Origin: Fibrobacter succinogenes
GTDB taxonomy: Bacteria; Fibrobacterota; Fibrobacteria; Fibrobacterales; Fibrobacteraceae
Direction: 5' to 3'
Length of the DNA stretch: 33,744 nucleotides
NCBI GenBank assembly: GCA_902776765.1
Contig: CACYRP010000038.1
Coordinates: 1 to 33,744, forward strand
In this document: positions 1 to 7,851 of the stretch, piece after piece
How the letters are laid out: the number at the start of each line of letters is the position of its first letter
How positions within the stretch are numbered: the stretch's first letter is position 1
The notes under the pieces: generated by a model
Database searches by the model: none
What the model saw: the letters and a program-made list of their open reading frames with translations, nothing else
Told to the model about the DNA's origin: nothing
Made by a program: the position numbers and the translations under genes

Positions 1-285
1 GAGGCAGTCCACGAGCGGGTCAGAGAAGTTACCCACGTGGCCAGAAGCCTTCCAAACGCGGGGGTTCAAAAGAATAGAGCTATCGAGACCAAGCACATCA
101 TGGCGGCTGGTGACGAACTTCTTCCACCAAAGATTCTTGATGTTGCGCTTGAGTTCCACGCCATACGGACCGTAGTCCCAAGTGTTGGCGAGGCCATCGT
201 AAATTTCGGAGCCCGGGAAAATGAATCCGCGGCGCTTGCAGAGGGAGATGATGTCCTTGAGGGCATCCTGGACTTTCTTTGCCAT
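1..285 (-). CDS. glyS: Glycyl-tRNA synthetase, N-terminal part (runs off the window)
   Basis: Cytoplasmic class II aminoacyl-tRNA synthetase that charges tRNA-Gly. Only the first 95 codons are present and the reading frame continues past position 1. The visible protein starts [20 protein letters not shown] and then carries the segments [21 protein letters not shown] and [16 protein letters not shown], which are hallmark N-terminal sequences of the single-chain (alpha2) GlyRS family rather than the bacterial alpha/beta type. The ATG at 285 is preceded by AAAGGA about 11 nt upstream. The roughly 120-nt leader up to the next gene contains a small hairpin (GGCAC/GTGCC arms, 309-324) and a TAAATTTG box at 364-371 that could be part of its promoter. 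Identity is secure; the rest of the gene cannot be assessed. Confidence 0.93.
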   Translation of the reverse strand, partial: MAKKVQDALKDIISLCKRRGFIFPGSEIYDGLANTWDYGPYGVELKRNIKNLWWKKFVTSRHDVLGLDSSILLNPRVWKASGHVGNFSDPLVDCL

Positions 286-409
286 TATTTATATATCCTT
301 TATCGGCAGGCACTTCGGCGTGCCGGACTAGGAACCTACCTGGATGATAGGCCCTGACGGGGGCAAATTTAGCAAAATAGAGTACAGACAGGGATGAGGA
401 AATGAAAAA

Positions 410-1069
410 TCAAAGCACAGAAAGCGTTAGCGTCAAATGTCCCGTTCTATCATTGAGCTTAACGCCGTACCGCATCTCAAGACCAACGGTCCACTTAACA
501 TTATCACGCCCAAGAACATAAGCGCCGCCCCCGACTTCGACATATTCGTCGGAAACATAACGGCCCATAAATACATCATGTTCCACATGTTGCGTTAACC
601 CCCAAGATGCATTTTCATTAATCGGGAACCGTTCCATAAAAGTTATCCCGTAGCCAGGCCATTTAAATACAGAGCTTCTCGCAATATTCATCCATGCCAT
701 AACTCCAAAATGGTCAAACGCGGTACCAACAAAGTAATCAATATCGACATAATGAAAGTCGAGGCCAAATAAAAAATGAGAAAACATTAAAAAAGTTATT
801 TGTCCAGCAAGGTCCGCAGGCAACTCTTGTGCATAAGAATTCTCATCCTCGCAGACCATATTCCAAGAAACATCATTCGAACAAATCATTGCTGGGAATT
901 TACCAGTAAACGAGAATCCAAAATCGGAGTAAGCAAGTTCCTTTTCCTTCAGTTTCGAAGCCCTGTGATAGGTTTCCATAAATTGCACTGCAGAAGGAGG
1001 GCGCGAGGTACATCCCGTCAAATAGACTGCGCAAGCGCAAAACAGCAGAAACCCCACAAGTCGTTTCAT
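410..1069 (-). CDS. Putative lipoprotein, unknown function
   Basis: 219 residues. The N-terminus has a Lys/Arg start, a hydrophobic stretch and a lipobox ending LTGC, with Cys at residue 20, so a signal peptidase II-processed lipoprotein is expected; Lgt is encoded in this window. The rest has no motif I recognise. The C-terminal half alternates hydrophobic and polar residues, with several aromatic residues and Gly-rich turns (VEVGGGAYVLGR, WTVGLEMRYGV), which suggests beta structure. It lies in the same orientation as glyS, 124 nt upstream of it, and downstream of another unknown envelope gene. No strong ribosome binding site is visible before the ATG at 1069. The coding sequence is AT-rich like its upstream neighbour. 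Confidence 0.75.
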   Translation of the reverse strand: MKRLVGFLLFCACAVYLTGCTSRPPSAVQFMETYHRASKLKEKELAYSDFGFSFTGKFPAMICSNDVSWNMVCEDENSYAQELPADLAGQITFLMFSHFLFGLDFHYVDIDYFVGTAFDHFGVMAWMNIARSSVFKWPGYGITFMERFPINENASWGLTQHVEHDVFMGRYVSDEYVEVGGGAYVLGRDNVKWTVGLEMRYGVKLNDRTGHLTLTLSVL

Positions 1070-1162
1070 ATAAAACCAATAGAATCTTATCTAAAATACA
1101 CCCAGTGAATATTCATCCGAAAAAATGATAAAAAACATGATGAGAGATTGAAAAACAGAGGA

Positions 1163-1828
1163 TTACCATGCGTCTTCCATTTCATCTCTCAACTCATAAA
1201 AAGTCTTTAAGAGACGCTTCACCATGTAATTATTGTAATTCCCCACTTCAACATGGATAAAGTTCATGCAAGAATTATCGGATAGAGCCTCAACAATAAC
1301 TCGTTCCACACCAAACCCAAACGGATTCGAATAATCCCAAAAACTTCCAATAAAAATTTTCGCCCAATTTGCTTTTCGAACACTAGGAATTTCACAAAGT
1401 TCTAGATGATAATCTCTCAAATAAGAATCAAGAACCTTACTTGGAATCTTTTTTGTAACACAGCGAGGCACAAATCCGACAATAGAATCTTCTGCACACA
1501 AAGTCATTTCGCTTTTTAGAGAATCTTTCGAGTCCTGATGATACGAATAAACTTTGCTCCGTTCTCCTGTTAAATCAATGAAACGGATAAAGATGTCTTT
1601 TCTCAACTTTTTCTCGTGCTTTTTCCATTCCTCATCAGTCCACGAAGAATCATGCGCAGGCGGCACCTTCACATTATGCAACGAAGGTAAACCATATGCG
1701 ATTGCAAATTCTTGTGATTTAGTCGAATAGATATAATAAAAATCAGACTCATTCAAACAATACAGCAACAAAGCAGTACTTACGATAAAACCGCAAAGAA
1801 GAAGCTTATTAACAGAACCCTTAATCAT
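1163..1828 (-). CDS. Membrane-anchored protein of unknown function
   Basis: 221 residues if started at the ATG at 1828; a TTG three codons further upstream is possible but less likely. A single hydrophobic segment near the N-terminus (KLLLCGFIVSTALLLYCL) would act as a signal anchor or uncleaved signal. The remainder is mixed and charged with an EEWKKHEKKLRKD helix, and appears soluble and outside the membrane. I do not recognise a family. The gene is AT-rich and lies between a Ser-linker secreted protein upstream and a lipoprotein downstream, all on the minus strand but with gaps of about 90 to 150 nt, so operon membership is uncertain. Confidence 0.7.
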   Translation of the reverse strand: MIKGSVNKLLLCGFIVSTALLLYCLNESDFYYIYSTKSQEFAIAYGLPSLHNVKVPPAHDSSWTDEEWKKHEKKLRKDIFIRFIDLTGERSKVYSYHQDSKDSLKSEMTLCAEDSIVGFVPRCVTKKIPSKVLDSYLRDYHLELCEIPSVRKANWAKIFIGSFWDYSNPFGFGVERVIVEALSDNSCMNFIHVEVGNYNNYMVKRLLKTFYELRDEMEDAW

Positions 1829-1913
1829 AAAACCCAATTTACATTATTATTCTAAAAAAATAGAGTTTGCAAAAAAACTCGACTCATTTCCTCTTAAAAT
1901 TGGCCAAAATCCC

Positions 1914-1946
1914 GTAAAAAGAGAGCCCCGACCCAACGGTCAGGGC
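1914..1946 (-). terminator. Rho-independent terminator after the Ser-linker protein gene
   Basis: On the minus strand a 9-bp stem (GCCCTGACC paired with GGTCGGGGC, one G:U pair, loop GTTG) is followed by TCTCTTTTT. It begins 32 nt downstream of the stop codon at 1978, so it should end the transcript of that gene and separate it from the next minus-strand gene. Confidence 0.8.
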
Positions 1947-1977
1947 AATTTTTAAAGGACAATATATTCGACGCTAA

Positions 1978-3471
1978 TTAGCGGATTGTCACGATTTTCT
2001 GCTGAGTTCCAACGCGGAGCAAGAACGAACCGCAACGAGCCACGTTCAGCGAGAAGTCGGACTTTTCAGCACGACCGTTGTAAATCACACGGCCCTGCAA
2101 ATCGAACAAGCCCACATTAGCACCCACTTTTGCGCCCGAAATCTGAAGACTGCGGCCTTTGACAGCAGCAGAGAACTTCGAAGCGTGAGCTATGACAGGG
2201 AGTGCATTCGGCCCCGGATTATAGCGGCTCCACATTCTGCTCTTGCAAACAAAGACAGCCTTGAGAGTCGAAACATAATACGTCATGTTTTCGCGTTTCA
2301 CGGTGCAGCTCGGCAAATCTTCTTCTGTCGGCACAGCTTCTACAACGACATCCGCGATGCTCGAAGAAGACTTTGCACTGCTGGAAGTAGGCTTTGAAGA
2401 AGAGCTGGTCGGTTTGGCACTAGAAGAAGAAGCCTTATTGCTAGAGCTTGAGGCAGCCTTTGCACTGCTCGAAGAAACGGGTTTCGCACTGGAGCTAGAA
2501 GCTTTTACGCTGCTCGAAGAAGCGGGCTTAGTGCTAGAAGACGAAACTTTTGCGCTAGAGCTTGATACAATCACGCTGCTCGAAGATGCGGGAGTTACGC
2601 TGGAGCTAGATTGTACGACACTGGAACTCGATACAACGGCACTGCTCGATGAAGCCGGAGCCGCACTGGAACTCGAAGCAACCACGCTGCTCGATGAAGG
2701 AACTGCGCTGCTCGAAGATACCGGTGCACCAGCGCTAGAGCTCGATGCAACAACAGCGGAACTTGAAACAGGGGCAACGCTAGAACTAGACTCTACAATA
2801 CTGGAACTCGACAAAGGTTCCTGAGAACTGCTAGATACAAGCACCGCGCTAGAACTGGAAAGCTCAGCAAGCGATACGAAATTTGCCGAAACAAGAACGT
2901 CAAAATTCGGCATATCAAAAGAGCAACTTCCGTCGGTACGGTCCGTATCCTTAACACATTCAACCGATACATTTGCGTCTTGTTTTTTGCAAACAACAAT
3001 AGATTCAACCGTATAGCCGTCCGACGGATTTGGCGTCACAGTCACCTTCGTTCCCGGCTTTGTACGGTCACGAGTACGGTCGTTAAATGTAATCAAAACA
3101 TTTCCATTATCTGTACTATTTACAACAAGAGAATAACGCAATGACTCATACGTTGCCTTCACGTAAACATCATGATTCGGCATCAAAAATCGCGTATCTT
3201 CTTTCGTTGTTGTCGAAACACGTTGCTGGTTCGGAAACATTCCATATTCGTCATAGACGGTAAAGCCCTTAAAAACTTTCCCCTCAGGAACAACAGGCGA
3301 AATATCAAGCCAGGAACCTGCAGCAGCTTGTGTTACTGCAATTTGATTCAGCAAAATATTGAACGACTGTTCATCATTGCTTCCGACTTTATTGATTTTA
3401 TATTCTTGAGCATACACGCTTACAGCAAATGCAAGCGTAGCCCCTAATCCAAGGCAAATATTTTTCCTCAT
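1978..3471 (-). CDS. Secreted Ser-linker protein with repeat domains and a T9SS-like C-terminal domain
   Basis: About 497 residues from the ATG at 3471, chosen because AGGA lies about 9 nt upstream; an in-frame GTG two codons earlier is too close to it. A cleavable signal peptide probably ends at VYA|QE. Residues about 50-200 form two Gly/Pro-rich beta segments each ending in a MPNxDVxVxA motif, as in bacterial InlB-like (Listeria-Bacteroides type) repeat domains. Residues about 205-373 are an almost uninterrupted series of SSSS blocks separated by 2-5 small, Pro or Lys residues. The last about 65 residues (VGLFDLQGRVIY ... GSFLLRVGTQQKIVTIR) resemble a type A C-terminal sorting domain of the type IX secretion system. 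A cell-surface or secreted role is inferred; no catalytic domain is seen. Confidence 0.85.
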   Translation of the reverse strand: MRKNICLGLGATLAFAVSVYAQEYKINKVGSNDEQSFNILLNQIAVTQAAAGSWLDISPVVPEGKVFKGFTVYDEYGMFPNQQRVSTTTKEDTRFLMPNHDVYVKATYESLRYSLVVNSTDNGNVLITFNDRTRDRTKPGTKVTVTPNPSDGYTVESIVVCKKQDANVSVECVKDTDRTDGSCSFDMPNFDVLVSANFVSLAELSSSSAVLVSSSSQEPLSSSSIVESSSSVAPVSSSAVVASSSSAGAPVSSSSAVPSSSSVVASSSSAAPASSSSAVVSSSSVVQSSSSVTPASSSSVIVSSSSAKVSSSSTKPASSSSVKASSSSAKPVSSSSAKAASSSSNKASSSSAKPTSSSSKPTSSSAKSSSSIADVVVEAVPTEEDLPSCTVKRENMTYYVSTLKAVFVCKSRMWSRYNPGPNALPVIAHASKFSAAVKGRSLQISGAKVGANVGLFDLQGRVIYNGRAEKSDFSLNVARCGSFLLRVGTQQKIVTIR

Positions 3472-3496
3472 ACTCACTCGTCCTATTTTGAGCCTT

Positions 3497-3504
3497 CAAA
3501 TTTA
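3497..3504 (-). promoter_or_regulatory. Candidate -7 box (TAAATTTG) of the Ser-linker protein gene
   Basis: TAAATTTG on the minus strand, 26 nt before the start codon, matches the Bacteroidetes TAnnTTTG consensus. No clear -33 TTTG lies at the right distance. The rest of the 3478-3776 gap is AT-rich sequence between divergent genes, with no other feature I can name. Confidence 0.4.
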
Positions 3505-3776
3505 GTATATAATTTTAAAAGTGATAAAGCCCACGTTTAAAGAAAGATTACAAATAAGAAATTTGTACACAAATAAATATATCCATTGGTTCATTTTTTT
3601 CAAAAAGTTTTAAATAACGTTTTAAAAGTCATTGAGATTTTCTCAACAGCTTGTTCAAAAGTAAACTTACAATTACATTGATTCTTTATAGAAAGTGCGA
3701 AGAAACACTCTTGCCGCCAAAGGCTCATTTAATTTTTTGATATATTATTAACACAATTTATTACATACATGTATAT

Positions 3777-4924
3777 ATGGAAGAACCGAGAAAAAAAGGC
3801 ATCAATCCCGTCGAGAACAAGAAGGAACAAGAACGCTGCATTCTAGTGGGAATCGCCACCCCCAAGATTCGTTCTTGGCTTGCTGGCGAGCAGCTTGCAG
3901 AACTTGGGCGACTTGCCGAAACCGCAGGCGCCATTGTCACCCGAAGTTTTTTACAGCGCGTTCAGAACTTTAGCCCGGCAACGCTCATTGGCGAAGGCAA
4001 AGTGAACGAAGTCAAGCGCGCGCTCGAAGAAGACAACGCCAAGATGGTCGTTTTTGACGATGACCTCTCGGGTTCGCAAGTGCGAAATCTCGAAGAACGC
4101 ATGCCAGGAATCAAGGTTCTCGACCGCACTGGCCTCATTCTCGATATTTTTGCAAAGCACGCCGTGACCGCAGAAAGCCGCTTGATGGTGGAAGTGGCGC
4201 AATTGCAGTACATGATGCCGCGTCTCACCGGTGCGTGGACGCACCTTTGCCGCCAGCACAATGGCGGCATCGGCACCAAGGGGCCGGGCGAGACGCAGAA
4301 CTCAAGAAAAAGCTGGAGAAAATCGAAGATGCCCGCGAGCAGCAAGCCGACAAGCGAAACGACATTTTCCAAGTGGGCATCGTCGGTTACACGAACGCCG
4401 GAAAATCGACACTCACGAACCGTTTGACCGGTGCAGACGTTTACGTTGAAGACAAACTCTTTGCAACGCTGGACAGCACCACGCGAAAGCTTTACCTCGA
4501 TGGCGAAAACATCATCCTCTCCGATACCGTTGGATTCATCCGCAAACTCCCCCACAACTTGATTGAAACGTTCAAGAGCACGCTGGGCGTGGCCGCCCAC
4601 GCCGACTGCATCCTGGAAGTCGTTGACGGAAGCGCCCCGGATTACCGCGAGCATCTCGAAGTCACGCACAAGACGCTGGAAAGCATCATCGACAAGGACA
4701 CGCCGCGCCTCCGCGTGTTCAACAAAGTCGAAGTCGCCGATGAAGCGCGCCGCACGGAGCTTTTGCAGAACTACCCGGACGCCATCCAGATTAGCGCCAA
4801 GGAGAACATCGGCATGGAACGCCTCCGCGCCGCATTCAAGGAACAGCTTGAACGCTGGCACGAAAAACGCGCCGACGCCGAAGCCAAAGAAAAGGAACTC
4901 GCAGAAATGCCGTGGCCTGTTTAG
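3777..4924 (+). pseudogene. hflX: GTPase HflX, interrupted by a frameshifting deletion
   Basis: HflX is a ribosome-associated GTPase that splits or rescues stalled ribosomes. The first frame (from 3777) has the HflX N-terminal domain (SPATLIGEGKVNEV) and runs to GGIGTKGPGETQ at 4263-4298. The second frame (from about 4295, shifted by -1) resumes at AELKKKLE and carries the G domain: GYTNAGKST (P-loop), DTVGF (G3), NKVE (G4), and stop at 4922-4924. The family normally has about 12 residues (LExDRR...R-I) between GETQ and this helix; they are absent. The junction reads GAGAC-GCAG-AACTC, consistent with a 40-bp deletion between two GCAG copies. The out-of-frame product would stop after 216 residues. 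A -1 slip in the A5 run at 4307-4311 could restore the frame. It could be a real mutation or an assembly error. Confidence 0.85.
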
Positions 4925-4941
4925 ACGAAATATACGATACT

Positions 4942-4998
4942 TGGTGCTTAAGCACCATAGTAGAGTTATCCTCTTTGAGGAGAACGGCGCGAAGCGCC
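4942..4998. repeat. Palindromes in the hflX-pgpA gap
   Basis: A perfect 16-nt palindrome TGGTGCTTAAGCACCA (4942-4957) is followed by a GGCGC-GAA-GCGCC hairpin (4986-4998). No T-tract follows either, so they are not clear terminators. Just downstream, two 7-bp units (GACGAGA, GACGAAA; 5003-5016) abut the pgpA start codon and occupy the place of the ribosome binding site. Confidence 0.6.
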
Positions 4999-5017
4999 TA
5001 CAGACGAGAGACGAAAG

Positions 5018-5647
5018 ATGAATCGAGAAGAACTTAAAGAAAAATATGGCAAGAAGCGCGTGCCGCACGAATGGCGCAAAACGGACTGGTTCACCACACT
5101 CGTCGTGACGTTTTTCGGCTCGGGAATGTCGCCGAAAGCTCCCGGCACCATGGGAAGCCTCGCTGCAGCGATTGTCGCCTACCCATTGGCCATGCTAAGC
5201 ACCGCCTACCCCATCGTCATCAACGACAACGCGTTCAACACGAAAGATGCAAATGCACTTGAATCATTTGCCGCCATTTTCCTCGCGGTTCCCAAAAACT
5301 TTACGATTGCAGCACTGCTCGTATTTTTCGCGGCCATTCCTTTCGTGAAAAAAGCCATGAAAGATACAGGCACCGAAGATCCCGGCTGGATAGTAATTGA
5401 CGAAGTCTGCGGAATTTTCATGACATTCGCCTTCATCCGCCCCGAATGGATTCTGAACGCTCCATGGATCTTAATCATTGGCTTTGCGCTTTTCCGCTTT
5501 TTCGATATCCTCAAGCCGCTCGGCATTCATAAGATGGAAAAACTCCCCGGAGCTTGGGGAGTCATGGCAGACGATCTGCTTGGCGGAATTTATGCCGGGC
5601 TTGTGCTCGTCATAGGCCTGGTTGTCCCCGCCGTATTTTTGATGTAA
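5018..5647 (+). CDS. pgpA: Phosphatidylglycerophosphatase A
   Basis: Integral inner-membrane phosphatase that removes phosphate from phosphatidylglycerophosphate to make phosphatidylglycerol. The 209-residue protein has the family's conserved blocks in order: GSGMSPKAPGTMGSLAA (about 34-50), DPGWIVIDEVCG (about 122-133) with the acidic pair, FRFFDILKP, and GAWGVMADDLLGGIYAG near the C-terminus. Several hydrophobic segments fit the multi-pass topology. The charged N-terminal extension of about 25 residues (MNREELKEKYGKKR) is slightly longer than usual. It lies 93 nt downstream of the broken hflX on the same strand and may share its transcript. No classical Shine-Dalgarno is seen before the ATG; a GACGAGA/GACGAAA heptad pair sits there instead. 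Confidence 0.93.
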   Translation: MNREELKEKYGKKRVPHEWRKTDWFTTLVVTFFGSGMSPKAPGTMGSLAAAIVAYPLAMLSTAYPIVINDNAFNTKDANALESFAAIFLAVPKNFTIAALLVFFAAIPFVKKAMKDTGTEDPGWIVIDEVCGIFMTFAFIRPEWILNAPWILIIGFALFRFFDILKPLGIHKMEKLPGAWGVMADDLLGGIYAGLVLVIGLVVPAVFLM

Positions 5648-5662
5648 GACGATTTATCACAG

Positions 5663-5697
5663 CGGATTAAATGTCACTCCAGCCTTGACCGATTTTC
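5663..5697 (-). pseudogene. C-terminal remnant of a beta-barrel gene
   Basis: On the minus strand this reads VKAGVTFNPL then stop. At nucleotide level 5663-5689 matches 6838-6864, the 3' end of the intact barrel gene at 6832-7569, at 25 of 27 positions. No homologous frame extends further upstream, so this is a short relic of a duplicated or rearranged paralogue. Confidence 0.5.
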
Positions 5698-5756
5698 TTA
5701 TATCCATTTTTGTATTTTGAGGCTGAGGATCATCACTTTATTCGCAGAGTATTGGA

Positions 5757-6770
5757 ATGAAAATAAAATTGTTGTGTTTCGGGCTAGTTTGCATTGCGTT
5801 CTTGTTTTCATGCGCAAACCCCAAAGTCAATACACCGAACGATGAGAAGAACAACATCATCAGCCAAACAAACGTTACTGACACAACGAATGAGGATTCG
5901 GTTATTCAAACCGGCAGCTCGGCAAGTGAACTCGAACTCATTAACAGTTCTCTAAATAATACATTTCTCGACCCACCAAAGCCCACACCTTTAACACAAA
6001 AGCACATACCATTAACTCTATATCGAGCCCTTAATTTTAATAAAGATACGACAGTTTGGGATACGTCAGACTGTAAGATTGGTGATTCGGCTTTTTCCTG
6101 CAATCATGCCGATCGGTATGACTACGCATATGGGGCATTGGAAGAATTTTATGACGATTATTATGAAATGTTTTGGGGTTCCAGTCACAAAAAAATCATT
6201 TACGATACAACTTATATAGATATAAACTTTGGAAAAAATGCGCTAGTCCACTACACTCCTGTTACTGAAATCCCTAAACTCGATAGAAAAGCCGTGGCAA
6301 AAGCACTTTCTAAACTCTCCGGTGAAGCATGCGCTCAAATTTTTGAATTAAGATCCAATTACAATCTTGAGGTTATTGGACTTCCGGGTTTTTCATGGAA
6401 AAATCGAGAATCTGTGATGTTTGGGTATGAAGCATACACTGATAGGGATGATTCCGGTCAAGAGAAGTGCTCTGTTCAAAGTGCGCGTGTTCAGTACACC
6501 GAGAGTTCTCATTATTCTATTGTCTATAGAAGATCTCTTCCTGAAGAACTTGACGACAAGACTTTCCAATTTTTCAATGGCACTCTTAAAACATACCAAG
6601 ATACGACTATTTCTTGGAAGTTGGTGTACACAGACCAATACCACCGTGCGGATACTTTGGACATAACCACTAAATTTGAATACGATGACTCCGATTCTTT
6701 AAACAAAAAATATTCTAGTTTTCGCAATAGGGCCTGCTATGATGCCATCGATCCATCTAGATGTAAATAA
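5757..6770 (+). CDS. Putative lipoprotein, unknown function
   Basis: 337 residues. The signal sequence MKIKLLCFGLVCIAFLFSC ends in a lipobox (LFSC), followed by a low-complexity Asn/Thr/Ser-rich spacer of about 50 residues. The remaining part is rich in Tyr, Asp and Thr (DRYDYAYGALEEFYDDYYEMFW) with a few Cys residues that could form disulfides, including a pair close to the C-terminus. I recognise no domain; it resembles lineage-specific Fibrobacter envelope lipoproteins. It is convergent with the barrel gene at 6832, with 61 nt between the stop codons and no clear terminator. The gene is AT-rich relative to pgpA, and the decayed barrel fragment just upstream suggests a site of past rearrangement. 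Confidence 0.75.
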   Translation: MKIKLLCFGLVCIAFLFSCANPKVNTPNDEKNNIISQTNVTDTTNEDSVIQTGSSASELELINSSLNNTFLDPPKPTPLTQKHIPLTLYRALNFNKDTTVWDTSDCKIGDSAFSCNHADRYDYAYGALEEFYDDYYEMFWGSSHKKIIYDTTYIDINFGKNALVHYTPVTEIPKLDRKAVAKALSKLSGEACAQIFELRSNYNLEVIGLPGFSWKNRESVMFGYEAYTDRDDSGQEKCSVQSARVQYTESSHYSIVYRRSLPEELDDKTFQFFNGTLKTYQDTTISWKLVYTDQYHRADTLDITTKFEYDDSDSLNKKYSSFRNRACYDAIDPSRCK

Positions 6771-6831
6771 CATTTACACAAAACATACTCAAGCTGCTCC
6801 GCCACTGATTTAACATTTGGGCGATACATAA

Positions 6832-7569
6832 TTAAAACGGATTAAACGTCACGCCAGCCTTGACAGCAGCCGAAGACCAATCGGCCAAACCATCAGCAAA
6901 GCGTTCGTTATACTTGTGATAGAACTTGGCGTCCAAAAGCAGGTCTAAATAGATTCGCTCATTGACGCGGAAACCCACGCCCCAAAGCATGCTAAATTCC
7001 AAGGACGAGTCTAGTTCCCTATCGCGTGCACCATCTAACTCCAGATTATCGAAAAGCGGTATGGAAATCTGAGAGCCTAACTCGAACGATACGAAACTAG
7101 AGCGAGGCTTGACCGCAAAAAGTATCGGGAAAGCAATCCGCCCCTGCGACAAGCCCCCATCAGTAACACGTTTGTATTCCCCATTACCGTCTTCAATGTA
7201 TAGAGGCTCCGACAAAAATAGCGGTGCGTATTCAAACAGCACGCCAAGCCTTACCGCCAAATGATATTTCAGCAGGGGCAATTGAACAGACGCTCCCACT
7301 TGGAAAAAAGCGCCTTCAAAAAAGACAACCCGTTCCACCTTTTCGTAATGGTTCAACTGAGTTTCGTTATTCATAACTTTAAAACCCGTATTAATCGTCA
7401 TTCCGACCAAGAAATCGAACGGGACCGAGTTTTTCTGAATCCGTTCCGCATTCCTGACGCTATCGCGGTGCGCCTTCGCTTGCATCCAACGGTCATAATC
7501 ACTAACGCTTTCATCTTGGGCGAAAACAAAAACAGCAAACAACAGAACGAATCCAAAAACGCGAAACAT
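6832..7569 (-). CDS. Outer-membrane beta-barrel protein
   Basis: 245 residues with a cleavable signal peptide (MFRVFGFVLLFAVFVFAQ, cut near FA|Q). A short charged segment with heptad-like Arg/Ala residues (DRWMQAKAHRDSVRNAERIQK) precedes about 190 residues of alternating hydrophobic strands with Gly and aromatic girdles (FFQVGASVQLPLLKYHLAVRLGVLF, VSFELGSQISIP, FSMLWGVGFRVN). The chain ends ...VKAGVTFNPF with a terminal Phe, typical for BAM-assembled outer-membrane proteins. No specific family is recognised. A decayed copy of its C-terminus lies at 5663-5697. An 18-nt inverted repeat sits 48 nt before the start codon. Confidence 0.8.
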   Translation of the reverse strand: MFRVFGFVLLFAVFVFAQDESVSDYDRWMQAKAHRDSVRNAERIQKNSVPFDFLVGMTINTGFKVMNNETQLNHYEKVERVVFFEGAFFQVGASVQLPLLKYHLAVRLGVLFEYAPLFLSEPLYIEDGNGEYKRVTDGGLSQGRIAFPILFAVKPRSSFVSFELGSQISIPLFDNLELDGARDRELDSSLEFSMLWGVGFRVNERIYLDLLLDAKFYHKYNERFADGLADWSSAAVKAGVTFNPF

Positions 7570-7616
7570 ATCACGGCCCTCGATAAATGCAATTCAACAA
7601 CGAACCGTCTTTAATC

Positions 7617-7634
7617 TATACAAAACTTTGTATA
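7617..7634. promoter_or_regulatory. 18-nt inverted repeat upstream of the barrel gene
   Basis: TATACAAAACTTTGTATA: perfect 8-nt arms separated by 2 nt, centred about 56 nt upstream of the start codon at 7569. The size and position suit a dimeric repressor operator or a promoter-overlapping site; no known regulator is implied. Confidence 0.4.
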
Positions 7635-7689
7635 AAAAGCGATGCTATTATAAACATCCCGACTAAAAGCAATAAAACAAGATGAACTG

Positions 7690-7720
7690 TAAAAAAAATA
7701 AAGCCGGCACAGAGACCGGC
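7690..7720 (-). terminator. Rho-independent terminator of the fabF-DUF2279-SNF unit
   Basis: On the minus strand a hairpin with GCCGG/CCGGC arms (7703-7720) is followed by TTTATTTTTTTT. It lies about 130 nt after the stop of the transporter gene and is the first terminator after it. Confidence 0.8.
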
Positions 7721-7740
7721 ATGTCAATGGACACGAGAAC

Positions 7741-7851
7741 AGCTTTTTCCTAACCACCACAACTCGCTAAGGCGAACGAAACGGGACTGCTTGCAGGCCC
7801 ACTTCTAAGCAGCAAGAGTTGGCAGCGTAGCTGCAACCACTAACCCCTAAT
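7741..7851. repeat. Degenerate heptad-repeat tract next to a stop codon
   Basis: From 7803 the sequence divides into successive 7-mers including TTCTAAG (7803-7809) and AGTTGGC (7817-7823), the same heptads as the composite elements at 14.7, 19.0 and 24.0 kb, here in the same 7-nt register up to the transporter stop codon at 7851. A segment at 7765-7783 (CGCTAAGGCGAACGAAACG) is also nearly the reverse complement of 11766-11783. This fills the 3' non-coding region between the gene and its terminator. Confidence 0.5.

Noticed and set aside
286..409. T-box riboswitch upstream of glyS
   Set aside because: Only a short GGCAC/GTGCC hairpin is present; no specifier loop or T-box sequence, and the leader is too short.
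2285..2824. 179-residue plus-strand frame rich in Leu and Glu
   Set aside because: It is the antisense of the poly-Ser linker; SSSS codons read backwards give Leu/Glu repeats without stops. No start signals or independent evidence.
3478..3776. Small gene or RNA in the gap before hflX
   Set aside because: Very AT-rich with no frame having a start signal and no stable hairpin; treated as divergent promoter DNA.
4290..4311. Programmed ribosomal frameshift as the normal way to make HflX
   Set aside because: The conserved residues between GETQ and the next helix are missing, which a frameshift site would not explain; a deletion is simpler. Slippage may still partly rescue the product.
3962..5068. 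368-residue minus-strand frame over hflX and the pgpA start
   Set aside because: Shadow of strongly conserved HflX coding sequence on the plus strand; its translation has no recognisable domain.
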